DNA of 64,000 bases from Albugo candida (GCA_905220665.1 CAJNAR010000021.1:213177-277176); one strand, 5' to 3'. Positions 23,501 through 33,566 are shown, counted from the stretch's first letter. Program-made: numbers and translations. Notes: generated from the sequence alone by a model not told the origin.

Positions 23501-26381
23501 TGTCAGCACCGAACCAAGCTTTATGGAAAGCCTTCATCAGCACGCTTTGGAGTGCACATGGAGATTATCGCGCTGGGAATTGCTATCGGACCTCCTTCAA
23601 TCCGACAAGACGAATTTCTCGACGGAGAATAACAGCGTCGCTCAGGATCCTTCTCAACAGCTTTGGTCCTTCCCTTTTTTTTCCAGGCAAAAGGATGTAA
23701 ATGGAGATACATCACATATCAAATTCGTTCGCGTGTTGCACAATCTTCATACGAAAGACGCCAAAGCATTGTCAACGAATCTGAGGACCGCTCGACTTGA
23801 GATTATGGGTCCATTGGCTGCTGCGCTTGGGGAATCCTACCAGAGAGCGTACCCTATGCTTCATCGCCTTCATTTCTTGCATGAAGTCGAACAAGGTTTC
23901 GCTGCGCTTTTAAAAGTATACGACGTCTCTGACGAGAGTCAGCGAGCGGATGTATGGAAACGTCATTGTAATTGGGAATCCAGGTACGCTCTTATCGCGA
24001 ATTCCCTTCGATTCCGAGATCCGATTCTTGCGTTACGAAGAGTTTTAGCGACCAAAGCCGATCTTCTGACCGATCTCTCATCCAATTGGCTTCAATACGC
24101 CAAAGTTGCTCGAAAAGAAGGATTCATTCGGACAGCTACAAATGCTGTTATGCACGCAGATCTGTTGTGTAATCCTTCCGCATCTATGGAGCAGGCCAAG
24201 CTTCTCATACAACAAAATCGAATGTACGAAGCATTGCAAACCATTGAACCGGTGGAAATCGACACATCAAAATTAGAGTTTGATGCGGAGCATTCAGCTT
24301 TGAATGCAAAACGTCTTCTTTTGGCCACCAATTGGATGCAACAATTCGGTCTACGTCAGGGAAAGCAAATCATTGAACGGTATCGCGCCGTTATTCGCTT
24401 GAATCCAACGTGCGAGAAAGGATATTTCCATCTGGCAAAATATTTTGAGTATCTGTTAGCGACAGCGTATCCAAGCCTCCATTCGAATGAAGAACGCGCC
24501 AACGACACATCGCTGAGTATCGCACCAGACAGTGGCTTTCACCAGCTACTGATCAATCTGATGCGAAATTACATCTCCACGCTCAAACACGGGACAAAGT
24601 ATGTGTATCAAGCCTTACCCAGACTCCTCACTCTCTGGTTCGAATATGGAGAGCTCTTACACGCGGGAGCTTTGAGAAAAAACAAGACAATGCGTCAAAT
24701 GGAATACGCAGGAGTACGAGAAAACAATTGGAGTAGTATTGTGCTGTCGGATATCGCACAGCTGATAGAGGAAGCGATGGAAATCCTACCTGTTTATGTG
24801 TGGCTTGTAGGCTTTCCTCAGGTTTTGTCGCGCATATGTCATCCAAACCCCCAAGTCGTCGAAGGAGTCAAGCAGATCATTATCAAAGTTTTAACGCATT
24901 ATCCCGCGCAATCCATGTGGCCAATTGTTGGTTTATCACGATCACTCAATGCACAACGGCGAAATCGATCGCGCGAGACCATCGCATACGCTCAGCGGAT
25001 TTTCGTGGCTCGAGAGGATCAAGACAATGCTACCAGTTTCTCTGAAGTCATGCGCTTGGCCGAAGAGCTGATATCACTAGCTGCTCACGATCCAAAAAAC
25101 CAGCGAAAAATGCATATCCGACTGAGTCGTATGCGCACCAAAGTCTTACTACCAATTCAAGCCAATCTGACAGTGTCGTTCCCACACTCAACGCATTGGG
25201 ATCCACCAAGCGAACGACATGTATACATCAACACATTTGCTGATAAAGCTGATGTATTGATGACAAAGGAGAAGCCGAAACGTATTGAGATGTTGGCCAG
25301 TGATGGAAAGTATTATCCATTTCTATGCAAGCGCGAGAAGACAGGCGATCTCCGAAAAGATGCGCGAATGATGGAATTTAACAATATGATCAATAAATTC
25401 TTACAAAAGGATACCGATGCCAGGAAACGTAAACTTCGTCTTCGAACGTATGCGGTGGTTTGTTTGAATGAAGAAAGCGGCTTGATGGAATGGGTACAGC
25501 AAACCCGAGCGATGCGTCAGCTAATCGGTCAAATTCATAAGACAGAACTCGGATTCATACAGCCATTTCGATTGACCCATGAGATCAGAGATCAGTTTCT
25601 TGCGATGCAGAAAAAATACGCCCAAGACACGAAATTGATGGCTGCTTACTTTCAACAGAAGATACTGACATTGCCAGTCTTCAAGCCTCGCTTCCACCAG
25701 TGGTTTCATAACAATTTCAGTGATCCTACAGCGTGGTTTGAGGCTCGTTCGACATTTACGCGCTCTACGGCGGTATGGTCGATGGTGGGACATATCATCG
25801 GTCTTGGAGATCGTCATGGTGAGAATATACTGATCGATTGTACGAATGGAGAATGTGTTCATGTGGATTTCGACTGTTTATTCGACAAAGGTTTGAAGCT
25901 TGCAAAACCTGAAATTGTTCCATTTCGATTGACACCAAATATGATTGACGCGTTTGGGATCACCGGCTACGAAGGCGTGTTCCGATGTGTGAGTGAGATC
26001 ATCATGCGACTACTTCGCAACAACAGAGATGCTTTGAAGAATGTTTTAGAATCGTTCATTCATGATCCTTTGGTGGAATGGGGACGGAGGGGGAAAGGAG
26101 TACAAGGAAGCATGTCTTCGACCACAATCCCGGAAATCTCGAGTGAACGAAGCAAAGAGGAAACGCGTATCATCTTGAAGACCATTGATGACCGACTTCG
26201 AGGAATTTATAATCTTGGAGATGCAATTCGACCTCTGGTGTCACCTTCACAGCGTCGTATGCTTCCAGAAAATGAAGGGTTCCCACTCTCTGTTCCAGGG
26301 CAAGTCAACAAGCTCATCCAGGAGGCTACCTCGACCGAGAATCTGGCACAAATGTATATTGGATGGATGCCTTTTTTATGA
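17598..26381 (+). CDS. ATR: ATR-type checkpoint kinase (PIKK), intronless
   Basis: This serine/threonine kinase is activated by RPA-coated single-stranded DNA at stalled forks and resected breaks. A single open frame of 2927 codons, within the usual ATR range, starts at ATG 17598. The N-terminal two thirds are helical HEAT-type sequence. A FAT region lies at about residues 1780-2350 and the kinase at about 2540-2850, with SDGKYYPFLCK at the ATP loop, catalytic loop GLGDRHGENIL (~2735) and metal motif VHVDFDCLF (~2755). The following EIVPFRLTPNMIDAFG and the FATC end (LAQMYIGWMPFL) are ATR-like rather than ATM, TOR, SMG1 or DNA-PKcs-like. It is convergent with HMCES, leaving only about 67 bp between stop codons. 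Confidence 0.95.
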   Translation: MPLQTDIDSLVQLLEQHKNSHEERKPRLTSHAAYIAHQVENPSALLLEGCGTILRKLQSILPNMLKLISSIDPEVAPKILRHLCKLFMMALDENTCPHIHLAFITPSYKTARSDELEGDQESSVQLSGFGTLYLYLVSFYCNHTYRQVRGDLLAVLEEFGMILQQYDPAALAHILDDTLMNIQQCLLQEKEQVRRGKCVLYPTTAIHMFRTADGALSQNNKKHILCGCDISGNMEEKRSRARQLEQLLPSIKFAPDEKESESRELWEAYAITLIKNHPTVLSCGNINKRYVFETIKRVYCFEQKKLGNRRVYETTLNLLYAVFSEFVSSDQALIEFGCFYFGTIDWKHNVDYGITTHVAIITQLERNSCNHSVSHFIWKSFDKWLLEMIESDFFKEPQYQETAKTWIRVSIMFLQQYIDSNGPLSSIAKYRFTTMLDIIRPRLDSDEEFFHEIARILHRTFGEDSTLLAKFMRILNTSLAISAIESRKRKRQLVKEREKMYTLSPTEQNSSQIHLQLAKWFLTQPDQGSHNARNADDTFLEAFRLLGPLCWSRAANSFPETESVRALILDRFDRATIDLSSDITEKRFRLVLMNLTLLLFLVDDMQLQSRANMYSTILSLIQTRKRLDRGYSIGTTWKAMCELAQILQNLPKGEIPSMPATCTTYLLLPYLVWMRSKPLRSLISEKWEDSIPLRVSCGGWSLISELNVQFESILYSPLLIIFLAREGVASAEEVAEYLLERIRLLMRENGKLTPELQTVLCKTVCAVVCLTYSTKYDTKQSTTAGVMRRSGCILCHSNENSRLNFSNYQVFITLIKDEDQKKSTEAIMARTELLCTILRHLETSFMSTDDLIIIINDFLLGLSCEHKAAHRLIIASIGLLPQCLTLLDSVSMSIHREGFGPEVVSLFRDLLKSMENENDQSRLHLVVRSIGAICRNCDKSNQAQMELLLLLMIQLVIFWSYHQWRPQVAAIFYNAIKRIENHHKLSWRRLCRNFPQQIYVPLIGKLLKYKTVCDFLHTFLNDSVDPRTFLLASAPHTLPKYVAEQDEERLHLFQLALNELQGTKLGSGESEDSNQSDVSSISDIILAQIEHIFKELIMQHIEHGDIGVEGTAWEFLFRYLPPKTTIRDVIFHSPIRVMNLLVWELGGERFETARRAFTQTLSYMYQDGSGEESESIPKDDTDQVFYPISRHYFLAVMTVLSTKIKTKDCLNEFGSSTRLRAVTCVGRLLECLLLDKRGSKTALYGRTRGQFVDPFVPKIMATLKILWIDDDIKLKENGIRAWSTFVQLLSDKALGSNILAILVSTLPYLGIQPAHSSDTTSSTKKDQPEHEQSIKGIVVELLEYIFVEKRSELRKSFPRVPLLPKIPELSNVHAVLEEEMGDCYSRPIEELISDLIEILRHWDSTVRELALKQVYQCFIHRQNDVQGLIQSDFDPFIHGTIAELMATILRLTKTEIKTENKLLCAMCLGAIGAIDAAHMPIHMSSSLTSASKQTGEYTTKELACVLIESLLVDELRAAPDSTDSLAFAIQELLRFLGELTTDPDVQSSNQSGEKGDLPGWMKDRFESRNVLQYIEPYWSTGYTLSLSSDNNGQAPAEYDQNSTLYERCGKTYEDWIAEWCKRLIHLSQPPEQKIFWASTAAVSSCPQVARFLLPYLIQNVLRTGNSQVYQEVKREILSVITNRNQYNETIFTSSAHAEIGGVISQSQYEDTYPNYALETHNDNHSRHHQCAQTLFSTLDELNDWVWAQEKKRNLTNGSNNTTNGLSELDDQEKENLEEFLKDIPSRLLSNAAYSIRAFARAVQYFEIHLRQQSNSLECQYANTLDPSPVPLSVIMSNISHVQLLYSSVNETDALVGLATIRRKNRAESGEDQSNMIVQSIKLTDLLYKIVDYEQLAQWEDALVCYEQALQQIHALPTQFGIHNVSESHHGDQWNGEVKTLREKLYVGTVRCLIQLGRLESALQQINGIVSTEPSFMESLHQHALECTWRLSRWELLSDLLQSDKTNFSTENNSVAQDPSQQLWSFPFFSRQKDVNGDTSHIKFVRVLHNLHTKDAKALSTNLRTARLEIMGPLAAALGESYQRAYPMLHRLHFLHEVEQGFAALLKVYDVSDESQRADVWKRHCNWESRYALIANSLRFRDPILALRRVLATKADLLTDLSSNWLQYAKVARKEGFIRTATNAVMHADLLCNPSASMEQAKLLIQQNRMYEALQTIEPVEIDTSKLEFDAEHSALNAKRLLLATNWMQQFGLRQGKQIIERYRAVIRLNPTCEKGYFHLAKYFEYLLATAYPSLHSNEERANDTSLSIAPDSGFHQLLINLMRNYISTLKHGTKYVYQALPRLLTLWFEYGELLHAGALRKNKTMRQMEYAGVRENNWSSIVLSDIAQLIEEAMEILPVYVWLVGFPQVLSRICHPNPQVVEGVKQIIIKVLTHYPAQSMWPIVGLSRSLNAQRRNRSRETIAYAQRIFVAREDQDNATSFSEVMRLAEELISLAAHDPKNQRKMHIRLSRMRTKVLLPIQANLTVSFPHSTHWDPPSERHVYINTFADKADVLMTKEKPKRIEMLASDGKYYPFLCKREKTGDLRKDARMMEFNNMINKFLQKDTDARKRKLRLRTYAVVCLNEESGLMEWVQQTRAMRQLIGQIHKTELGFIQPFRLTHEIRDQFLAMQKKYAQDTKLMAAYFQQKILTLPVFKPRFHQWFHNNFSDPTAWFEARSTFTRSTAVWSMVGHIIGLGDRHGENILIDCTNGECVHVDFDCLFDKGLKLAKPEIVPFRLTPNMIDAFGITGYEGVFRCVSEIIMRLLRNNRDALKNVLESFIHDPLVEWGRRGKGVQGSMSSTTIPEISSERSKEETRIILKTIDDRLRGIYNLGDAIRPLVSPSQRRMLPENEGFPLSVPGQVNKLIQEATSTENLAQMYIGWMPFL

Positions 26382-26448
26382 TAATGTCATCGACGTCGAC
26401 TGCGTGTTGAATGCATTTACTATACCCGAATTTTGATCAAAGTATTTC

Positions 26449-27762
26449 TCAGCTACTTTCTTCAGTCTTTTGAAAGTATTTGAAAAGCGTTTGTTGCGGT
26501 GTTTTATCTTTGACTTTTTTTTTTGGATGCAGCGTTTTTTTCTTTTTCAATGGTGACGTCGCATCAGCTTCTACTCGCTTTTGTGTGCGTTTCATTGGAA
26601 TCGATGATTTGCTTCCCTCCTCGATTTCTTCGTCTTTTGGCGCTAGAAACTTGGTCATGTTTCCTAAAAACGAAAGAAGTCATCTTTGTATCGACAGGTC
26701 ATGTCGGCGTTTACCAGAGCGTGTTAAATGGATCCGATCTGCTAGTCCTGGCTCTTGATGCTTTGTGGAGCCAACTAGAAAGCGATAGGTGAATGATCGC
26801 ATAGTGAGTTCACAATGAGAACACACCCTTCTTATCAACGGGATAGACGTCAAAGTCTTCGACCGTCGACTCACTGAGCACGTGATTGACGTCTGCAAAA
26901 CTCGAGTTTGAAATCCATTCGGCTGCATGCTCTTCTGACAAAACAACCTGAAGACTGAATGTGATCCCAACGAAAATACACCAAAAAATATCATGCATCA
27001 CGAGCCGGCATTCTATCATGCAGCCATCTAAGCGTTGATCTGCTTTTCGCTGTTATGATCGTGAAAGAATGCATTTTTTCTCCATTATTGCTCGTCCATG
27101 CGTCATAAAGCCCTGCAAACTGAAATGATCCTAAGCACCTCACAAAGACAAGGATAGTGTGAAATGCGGAACCTTCAAAGGACGCGATCGATGAATATAG
27201 TATGGCTGTTTTTCCTTGCCGACATGCTGCCATTCAAAGTACCTACGAACTCCAATCAATCGCAACTTTCTCTGACTTGAGCTGTATACCCATTCGCAAT
27301 GACAATACATCGCTTTGTGTCCAAAAGACGACGAAAAGCGGGCCGTTGTGATACACTCTCAGAGCTGAATCGAATTCAGCACTTTTTGTTTCGTTTCTTA
27401 TGAAACGTACCGAGCATTAAACATAATAAAATGATCTGCTTTTGAATCAGACTTTGTAAACGACGGAATGAGACCCCACTACCATCGCAGGGTTTAGTAT
27501 ACATCTTCAAAGTAAATTGTGTGGGCTACCCGCATTGCTTTCACCTCTTTCTTCGCATTATTCGTACGATATAGCACTGGTCCAAAACGTCCTGGACCCA
27601 TATTTTCCACCGGTGTATCTGCGTGAGTAAACAGTGAATACGTTGAACTCATTCCGCATGTTCTCAGTCACATAGATCGCTGTCTTTAAAGTCTTCTGAC
27701 TGCACCCCGCCTTCTTCTGCAACCTCTCTGTGCGTTAGCGTACATCGTATGCGACCGCACAT
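26449..27762 (-). CDS. HMCES: HMCES/SRAP abasic-site DNA-protein crosslink shield
   Basis: SRAP proteins bind abasic sites in single-stranded DNA at forks and form a thiazolidine crosslink through Cys2. The start MCGRIRCTL places Cys at position 2. Other active-site elements are present: Asn in FNARSES, Glu in ANGYFEWQ, and His in LHDRMPA. Nine exons are inferred: 27762-27672, 27618-27530, 27478-27411, 27364-27290, 27242-27173, 27119-~27003, 26947-26827, 26774-26715 and 26663-26449, with introns of 46-57 nt and about 301 aa in total. All joins keep phase except intron 6, where the GT at 27001 leaves one extra base before the frame needed in exon 7. The C-terminal tail is Lys-rich and ends with a PIP-box-like QQTLFKYFQK, which suggests PCNA binding. 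Confidence 0.88.
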
Positions 27763-27865
27763 AATGCAATGAGATGTCACAACACACATTCACAATGCGC
27801 TTTGAAGAGGTTTTAATCGATCGTTTGCTTATGAGAAAAAGCTTATTTATGAGTTGCAATCAGCG

Positions 27866-30800
27866 CTATGTGATCGGCGGTAATGTGCTTCGGACTCCGT
27901 TTGATAAAGATCCGTTTTCTTCTTTCCAAAGCGATGTTTCCGACGCGTTAGTTGCTTTTACATTGGGAGAAATCGTCTGATTTGTGGATACTCGCGGTTT
28001 CGATGCACTCGAGGAAGACGGATGCGTTTTCGAGACAATTCCAACAAATTCAGGTTTTGATTTCTGCTGTAGAGATACGTGTGGTTTGAGCACTTGCAAG
28101 AGTCCGACATTAGGATTTCTAGCAAACGTTTTGTTGTACATTTCTTCCCGATTCAACATTTCGCGTTTAAAGTACGCCATTTCATCGAGTGTCTTTCGTA
28201 TCAGCAGGTTTTTGTGACGTACTGATTCTTCCAATGAAGCTATTCTCTCAAGGTCTTCTGGACGGCTCTCTCGATTGGCATATTTCACCTTCCATTCCTC
28301 CAGTTGCATTTTCAGTTCGAGCAAATTGCCCTCCATAAACGTCTTTGTTTCTTCAAAGTGATCATTCAGTGCTTTTGTCTCCATCATATTTTCTTCAAGA
28401 AAAAGTCCAAGTTCCTCTTTTGCAGCATTTTTGACGTCCTGAATCCTCTCTTCAGCATTTTTCTTCATTTCCGCTGTAGTGGCCGTCATTTCTTCTTGCA
28501 TTTGCTTCATCCTGTCTTCAAGACGCACAATAGTCTCCTTTGCAGTCTGGAAATCAACGCAGTTTGCCTCCAAGTCCTTGCGCAATATTTCATTTTCGAC
28601 TTGCCATTGTTCAAATTCTTTCATATGTGTGGCAGACTTTTCTCCGAGCAATCGTTCGCGCTCTATGAACGCTTGTCGTTCAGCAGCACTCCATTTTTCA
28701 TTCATTGCTTGACGCAAAGCATTCATATCGCAAATCCGATCATTTTCGAGCTGTATTTTTGTTTCCTGCAACAGCTTCGAATTGGCAGTGCTTTGACTTT
28801 CCAATGCTTCCTTATGTTTCCGGATCAGCTTTTCACGTTTGATTCTTGTATGATACAACAGATCTTCTACTTGCGTTCTATATGCTGTGTCTTTTTTCTC
28901 GTCATGACGTGCCAGGTCTTCAGTGTGTTGCTGTTGCAATAATGCGATTTGATGTCGGGCTGCGGTATGCTCTTGTGCTATCTTCGCCTCCATAGTCAAT
29001 TCCATCGATGATAAATGTGCTCGTATGAATTCCCAATCCATCCGTTTTTCTTCGCCAGAAGCTCTTACTGCTTCCTTGTATTTTCCACTGAAGCTTGTAC
29101 AATCTCTTTGAGCCTCCTCCACAAGTCGTCGAAGAGAATCGCATTGTGCTTCATGTGAAGTGATTGCGTTTCTCAGCTTTTCATCATGAGATTCAGTACA
29201 TTTATTCTCGAAATCGGTCAACTTGGACATCCAATCTTGATCATTTCTTCTCACTTTTTCAGCGTATGCAAGTTTTTCGCCTTCCATTTGTAGCGTCATT
29301 TGTTGTACTTGATTCAGGAGCTCGTTATCCTTCACAAGCACAGTCTCCAGTCGTCTTTTATATTCATCCATCGACGTCTCTCTATCTTTCAGCTGAGAGT
29401 GTAGCTGCTGGATCTGAGAATTAAACTTCTCAGCAGCGGAACGAGCATATTCGCATTCCTTCCGCAGTGCTTCTTGTTGTGCTGTTTGCTTGTCCCCACT
29501 CTCTTTCTGCATTTGCGCGATTCGTTCTCGACTTGCACTCTCCATCTCTGCAATTGCTCGAGCGCGTTCCTCTTCTAATTGCTGCCTCTGCTGACAAAGC
29601 GCATCCTTTTGTGCACACTTGTATTTCACCTCAAGGTCTCCAATCTTCCGCTGAGTGGTTGTATGCAAATTCTCCACGACAATGTGATGCTCCGATTTCT
29701 GTTGATCAAGTCTAGCTAACGCTGTTCTGATATCCTCTTGTAGCTTTTCTCGCGCACCAGAGTTTTCTTTGATCAATCGCACTTGTTCCTGCTCCAACTT
29801 TGCTCGTTCCTTTTCAATTGAGGCACTTTGTTGCCGTAACAACGGAATTGTTTCTTTTTCGAGTCTGTCTATTACCTGTTGATAATGCTTGCTTGTATCG
29901 TGGAAATGTGCTTGCGCTTTTTCCAATTCTTGTTGCAACTGATTCCTTTCTTCATTCATTTTGATGCACTTTTTCTCCTGATCTTGCAGACGCTTTTCTT
30001 GACAAGTCATCTCGTGAGCGAATTGCATCCGCGTTTCTGCTGTGCCCAATTCCATTCTTTCAATGTCTTTCAAAGAATTTTTGAGTAGCATATCTTTTTC
30101 TGTCGCCACCTTTTGCAAATTCATCAGCTCAGTCGCCATACTTTCAATCTTGAGAGCATTGTTGTTCAAATTTCTCAGTAAATTTTGGTTTTTTAGCTCA
30201 TAATCCTTTTCCACAGAATCCCTTTCCTGCTTCAGTTTATCGCCATTCAGCTCGGCATGCTTCAATGCGGCATTCAGTTCGCTTTGTTGATGCCACAAAT
30301 TTTCATTTTCGCTTCGCAACAAAGCATTTTGCAGACGTAATTCCTCCGTATCAGACAGTAATTTCTCCATTTTTGCAACAAACTCTTGCTTCATCTCAAT
30401 GGCTGCATGCTGCTGATTCTTCCCATACTCGTCCTTCTCCGTCATACTTTTCTCAACCGCACTCAGATTTTCATTCAATTTCGTTATTTCCAAATTCCAC
30501 GCTTTTCTCTCATTTTCCAGTCGTTCAATGATTGTGTTCTTCTGTGCTGTCAATTCGGAACACATCTGATTGTATCGAACATTGCTCCTGTCTTCTATCC
30601 CCTGCAGCTCTTCCAGATGCTTCTCATTCAATTCCGCCAATTGAATATCATGTGCTTGTTTCATCGCCGCGGCAGAATCAATCGCATTCTGTTCCAAGAT
30701 CTTTTTTTTCGTGTCTACGAGTTGTGTAAGGTGTGAAAGCCTCTCCATGCACTCTCGCTGACATACTTCAAGTTGAGACTCCAGCAGAGTCACGTGCTGC

Positions 30801-31186
30801 TCAAACTTCTTCACCATTGTCTCTTCTCTCAATTTCGCGGAGATCTGCATCTTTTCACTTTCTCTTTCCAGCTCCCGGTATCCTTCCTCCCTCTCACTTA
30901 ATTGCTGGCAGAGTCCTGACAATTGTTTCTGATAATGTTGCTCGATATCGCTCAATTTTGAGGCACTTTCAGAGGTGAGCTTTTGTATCGTTCGAGCATT
31001 CGAATCCTTCATGAAGGCGTATTCGAGCTGGTAGTCTTCATTCCGTGTGTTGAGATGAAATACCACTTTAGTCAATTGTGCGATTTTCTTGCTCATTTTT
31101 AGATGAAGATCCGTGTAGACGACACAGAAACTACAGCGCGCGTGTTTGGCTTCATCCATAGTGTAGCATAGGATCGATGCAGGCAC
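27866..31186 (-). CDS. FAM184-like coiled-coil protein
   Basis: An intronless frame of 1106 codons. The N terminus reads DLHLKMSKKIAQLTKVVFHLNTRNED, seen here in pieces as LKMSKKIAQLTKV and LNTRNEDY, the diagnostic motif of animal FAM184A/B. Almost everything after it is heptad-repeat coiled coil rich in Glu, Lys and Gln; the last ~60 residues are Ser/Thr-rich and disordered. FAM184 function is poorly known. Start may be 31186 or the second Met at 31159. It lies head-to-head with the LRR gene and about 100 bp upstream of HMCES on the same strand. A decayed second copy of its C-terminal third lies at 51.8-52.4 kb. Confidence 0.8.
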   Translation of the reverse strand: MPASILCYTMDEAKHARCSFCVVYTDLHLKMSKKIAQLTKVVFHLNTRNEDYQLEYAFMKDSNARTIQKLTSESASKLSDIEQHYQKQLSGLCQQLSEREEGYRELERESEKMQISAKLREETMVKKFEQHVTLLESQLEVCQRECMERLSHLTQLVDTKKKILEQNAIDSAAAMKQAHDIQLAELNEKHLEELQGIEDRSNVRYNQMCSELTAQKNTIIERLENERKAWNLEITKLNENLSAVEKSMTEKDEYGKNQQHAAIEMKQEFVAKMEKLLSDTEELRLQNALLRSENENLWHQQSELNAALKHAELNGDKLKQERDSVEKDYELKNQNLLRNLNNNALKIESMATELMNLQKVATEKDMLLKNSLKDIERMELGTAETRMQFAHEMTCQEKRLQDQEKKCIKMNEERNQLQQELEKAQAHFHDTSKHYQQVIDRLEKETIPLLRQQSASIEKERAKLEQEQVRLIKENSGAREKLQEDIRTALARLDQQKSEHHIVVENLHTTTQRKIGDLEVKYKCAQKDALCQQRQQLEEERARAIAEMESASRERIAQMQKESGDKQTAQQEALRKECEYARSAAEKFNSQIQQLHSQLKDRETSMDEYKRRLETVLVKDNELLNQVQQMTLQMEGEKLAYAEKVRRNDQDWMSKLTDFENKCTESHDEKLRNAITSHEAQCDSLRRLVEEAQRDCTSFSGKYKEAVRASGEEKRMDWEFIRAHLSSMELTMEAKIAQEHTAARHQIALLQQQHTEDLARHDEKKDTAYRTQVEDLLYHTRIKREKLIRKHKEALESQSTANSKLLQETKIQLENDRICDMNALRQAMNEKWSAAERQAFIERERLLGEKSATHMKEFEQWQVENEILRKDLEANCVDFQTAKETIVRLEDRMKQMQEEMTATTAEMKKNAEERIQDVKNAAKEELGLFLEENMMETKALNDHFEETKTFMEGNLLELKMQLEEWKVKYANRESRPEDLERIASLEESVRHKNLLIRKTLDEMAYFKREMLNREEMYNKTFARNPNVGLLQVLKPHVSLQQKSKPEFVGIVSKTHPSSSSASKPRVSTNQTISPNVKATNASETSLWKEENGSLSNGVRSTLPPIT

Positions 31187-31403
31187 GTAACGATTCTTGT
31201 CTATTTTCTATCGCGTGTGGTGACGCGCCTTGCGCTATTTGCAGACGATGAGCATGCTCGAAAATGGTGTTCGTTCGTGTATTCGACCACACTAAATCGA
31301 TTCCATCCTGGAGAGAAAATTTGGCTATTGACGCTTCGAAGATTTAGTACCGAAACATAGTGACAAAGTTACTTCAGTTGTCTACTTGTCGAATTGGGTG
31401 AGG
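31187..31403. promoter_or_regulatory. Divergent promoter region, FAM184-like and LRR genes
   Basis: About 217 bp separate the start codons of two oppositely transcribed genes, so both core promoters must lie here or overlap the genes. No TATA box or oomycete-type initiator was confidently located. Confidence 0.5.
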
Positions 31404-33566
31404 ATGCAACCTACAGTGATGGATTTAGGAAGTGCAAGATTCAAGTATCGTGAAGTATTGTCTTCCGCACGAGCTTCTGACGCTGCGCAAAGTTCAGAAA
31501 TAGTAGCGACTCCTTCTCGTGAAGCTATCTATCATTGTATTCGAGAATACACACGACAGAAAACCTGTGAAGAATCGAAATTAGCACTTTTATGCGATAA
31601 ATTGGAGCGCGAATTGGAACCGTATCAAGTTCTGAAGCTCGGAGGGTACTCACTCGGAAACAGCAGCACCAAAATTCTCTCTTCGATACTCTTTAAGAAC
31701 CAAACATTGCGTACTCTTGATTTAGGATTCAATCGAATCAATGATAAAGGTGCCACTTTGCTTGCAAAAGCGCTTGAAACAAATACAAGCCTTGAAAGCA
31801 TTTATCTGAGTGGAAATGAGATTGGTCTGGTGGGAGCAGATGCATTTGCGAAAGCACTTTGCACAAATACGACATTGAAAACCTTGCATTTGAGTGGCAA
31901 TAATATAGGTGAAGCAGGAGCACAGGCTTTATCGAAAGGGTTGCGAGTCAATAGCTGTTTGCGACATCTATACATTGGTACCAATGGAATCGGAAGCACT
32001 GGGATGCTGGACATTGTGCGAGCGTTAGAGAATAATACCGTGTTACAAGAGTTGACTTTGAGTCAGAATAGAATAGGCAATGAAGGCGTTCGACATCTTG
32101 CAGAAGCATTTAAGCGTGGAAATCTTCACATCACAACACTCGAAATTGGGAAAAATGATATCGGAAGCAAAGGTGCTGAATTGCTTGCGGATGCTCTCCA
32201 ACCGATACAAGTCGATACAGAATGTGGTGAAGAAGAATATACGCTGCGGGGTTTTGCTTCAGCTGAAGACGATACAAGACAGGCTCATGGTTTAAAGCAC
32301 TCTGTAAGTAAAAAGGAATTTCAGGAAAATAGAAATCGACTACAAAATCTATATTTCGACAATAATCCTATTGGTGATGCCGGAGCGCAAGCATTTGGCA
32401 AGATGTTGGGGAAGAATCGTACTATTCGCGTGTTGGATCTTAGTTACACCCAAATGTCGCTACTTGGACTTCGAGAATTGTGTGTCGGTATTCGTACAAG
32501 TCGTTCACTACTTTGTTTGCTTATGGATGGACATGAATGGGCAAGCACCAAGTACATGAAAAAAACGCATCCGTTATTACAACAAAGTGTTTCCCTGTCA
32601 GTACCCAGCGCGAATCAATTTGCTGTCAAGTGCGTACTTGGAGCTGTTCAGTCGAATGCTCATTCCGTACTTCACAAACTTACAGGGGTAGACTTGAGTC
32701 TTTGTAATTCTGAGGACCATTCTGAATGCTCACGACGATTAGTGATGGCTCGACCAATGGATACTTGTATGCGGAATGAAGCTGTGTTGCGACATATTCA
32801 GGCGCAACGAAGTGGCCCTAAGACAGCGATTGTACACAAAAGGAAAGGTTATAGGGAAGAAGAATTTGATGAAATACCACAATGTCGTGGAATGTATGAA
32901 CCGCCTTCACAGAAGCAGAAAGTTGCAGAACAACACACATATAGTGATACAGCCTCTGAAGAGCCATTAAAGATTGATACGAGTGTGATTGCGGGATCCA
33001 CTGATCAAGTCACAGATTCTTTAGACGCAAGGAATAAAAGCCATACAACTCATCGTTCCATCGCAGCAGAACCCAAACTCCTGGCAGTCAAAAGTCCACG
33101 TTTTGAAGTCGTCATGCAGGACCAAGCGAAAAAGATAGTACATGCAATCGACAACCTTCCTTTCAGCGCGGAAGAGGATAAAACGCTCAGCGATTTCTAC
33201 ATTCATAATATATCGACACCTTCCAAAAGACACGATGCAACCAAACCCAACTGTGAAAAGATCCACTCCGACTCCAGCGAGCTTGCAAGAGATTGTTCAC
33301 GCCTTGCACGATATCCTAAGACAAAGGTACAAGCGGTTTGACTTCTTATGAATTATTGACATTCCAATCGATTGATGCGATAGGCGTTGTGGCTGAAATG
33401 GGCGCAAGAAGATGAACTTCACTCTAAGGATGTAAACTCGCGAAAGCTTTTATGCTTAAATATCTTGCGGCAATTACATTACTTGGTGGGTGCATTCCGA
33501 CATGTACCGCATCCGGACGATATGATTGACGATATCATACACTCTCACCACTCAAGTCAGCGATGA
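31404..33566 (+). CDS. Leucine-rich repeat protein, RNase-inhibitor type
   Basis: Exons are 31404-33326 and 33384-33566 (57-nt intron, phase 0), giving about 701 aa. ATG 31404 is the first Met of the frame. Residues ~75-370 hold at least eight ~28-residue RI/NLRC3-type repeats (LRTLDLGFNRINDKGATLLAKALETN, shown in part as LDLGFNRINDKG; later LHLSGNNIGEAGAQALSKGL). A charged linker follows, then a helical C-terminal part in exon 2 (LRQLHYLVGAFRHVPHPDDM). No signal peptide, transmembrane span, NACHT or kinase domain is seen, so a cytosolic or nuclear adaptor role is likely. The specific function is unknown. Confidence 0.85.

Noticed and set aside
28304..28942. 212-codon plus-strand frame antisense to the FAM184-like gene
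   Set aside because: It is the complement of a Glu/Lys-rich coiled coil, which yields long Phe/Leu/Ser/Cys-rich frames by codon structure. No family signal.
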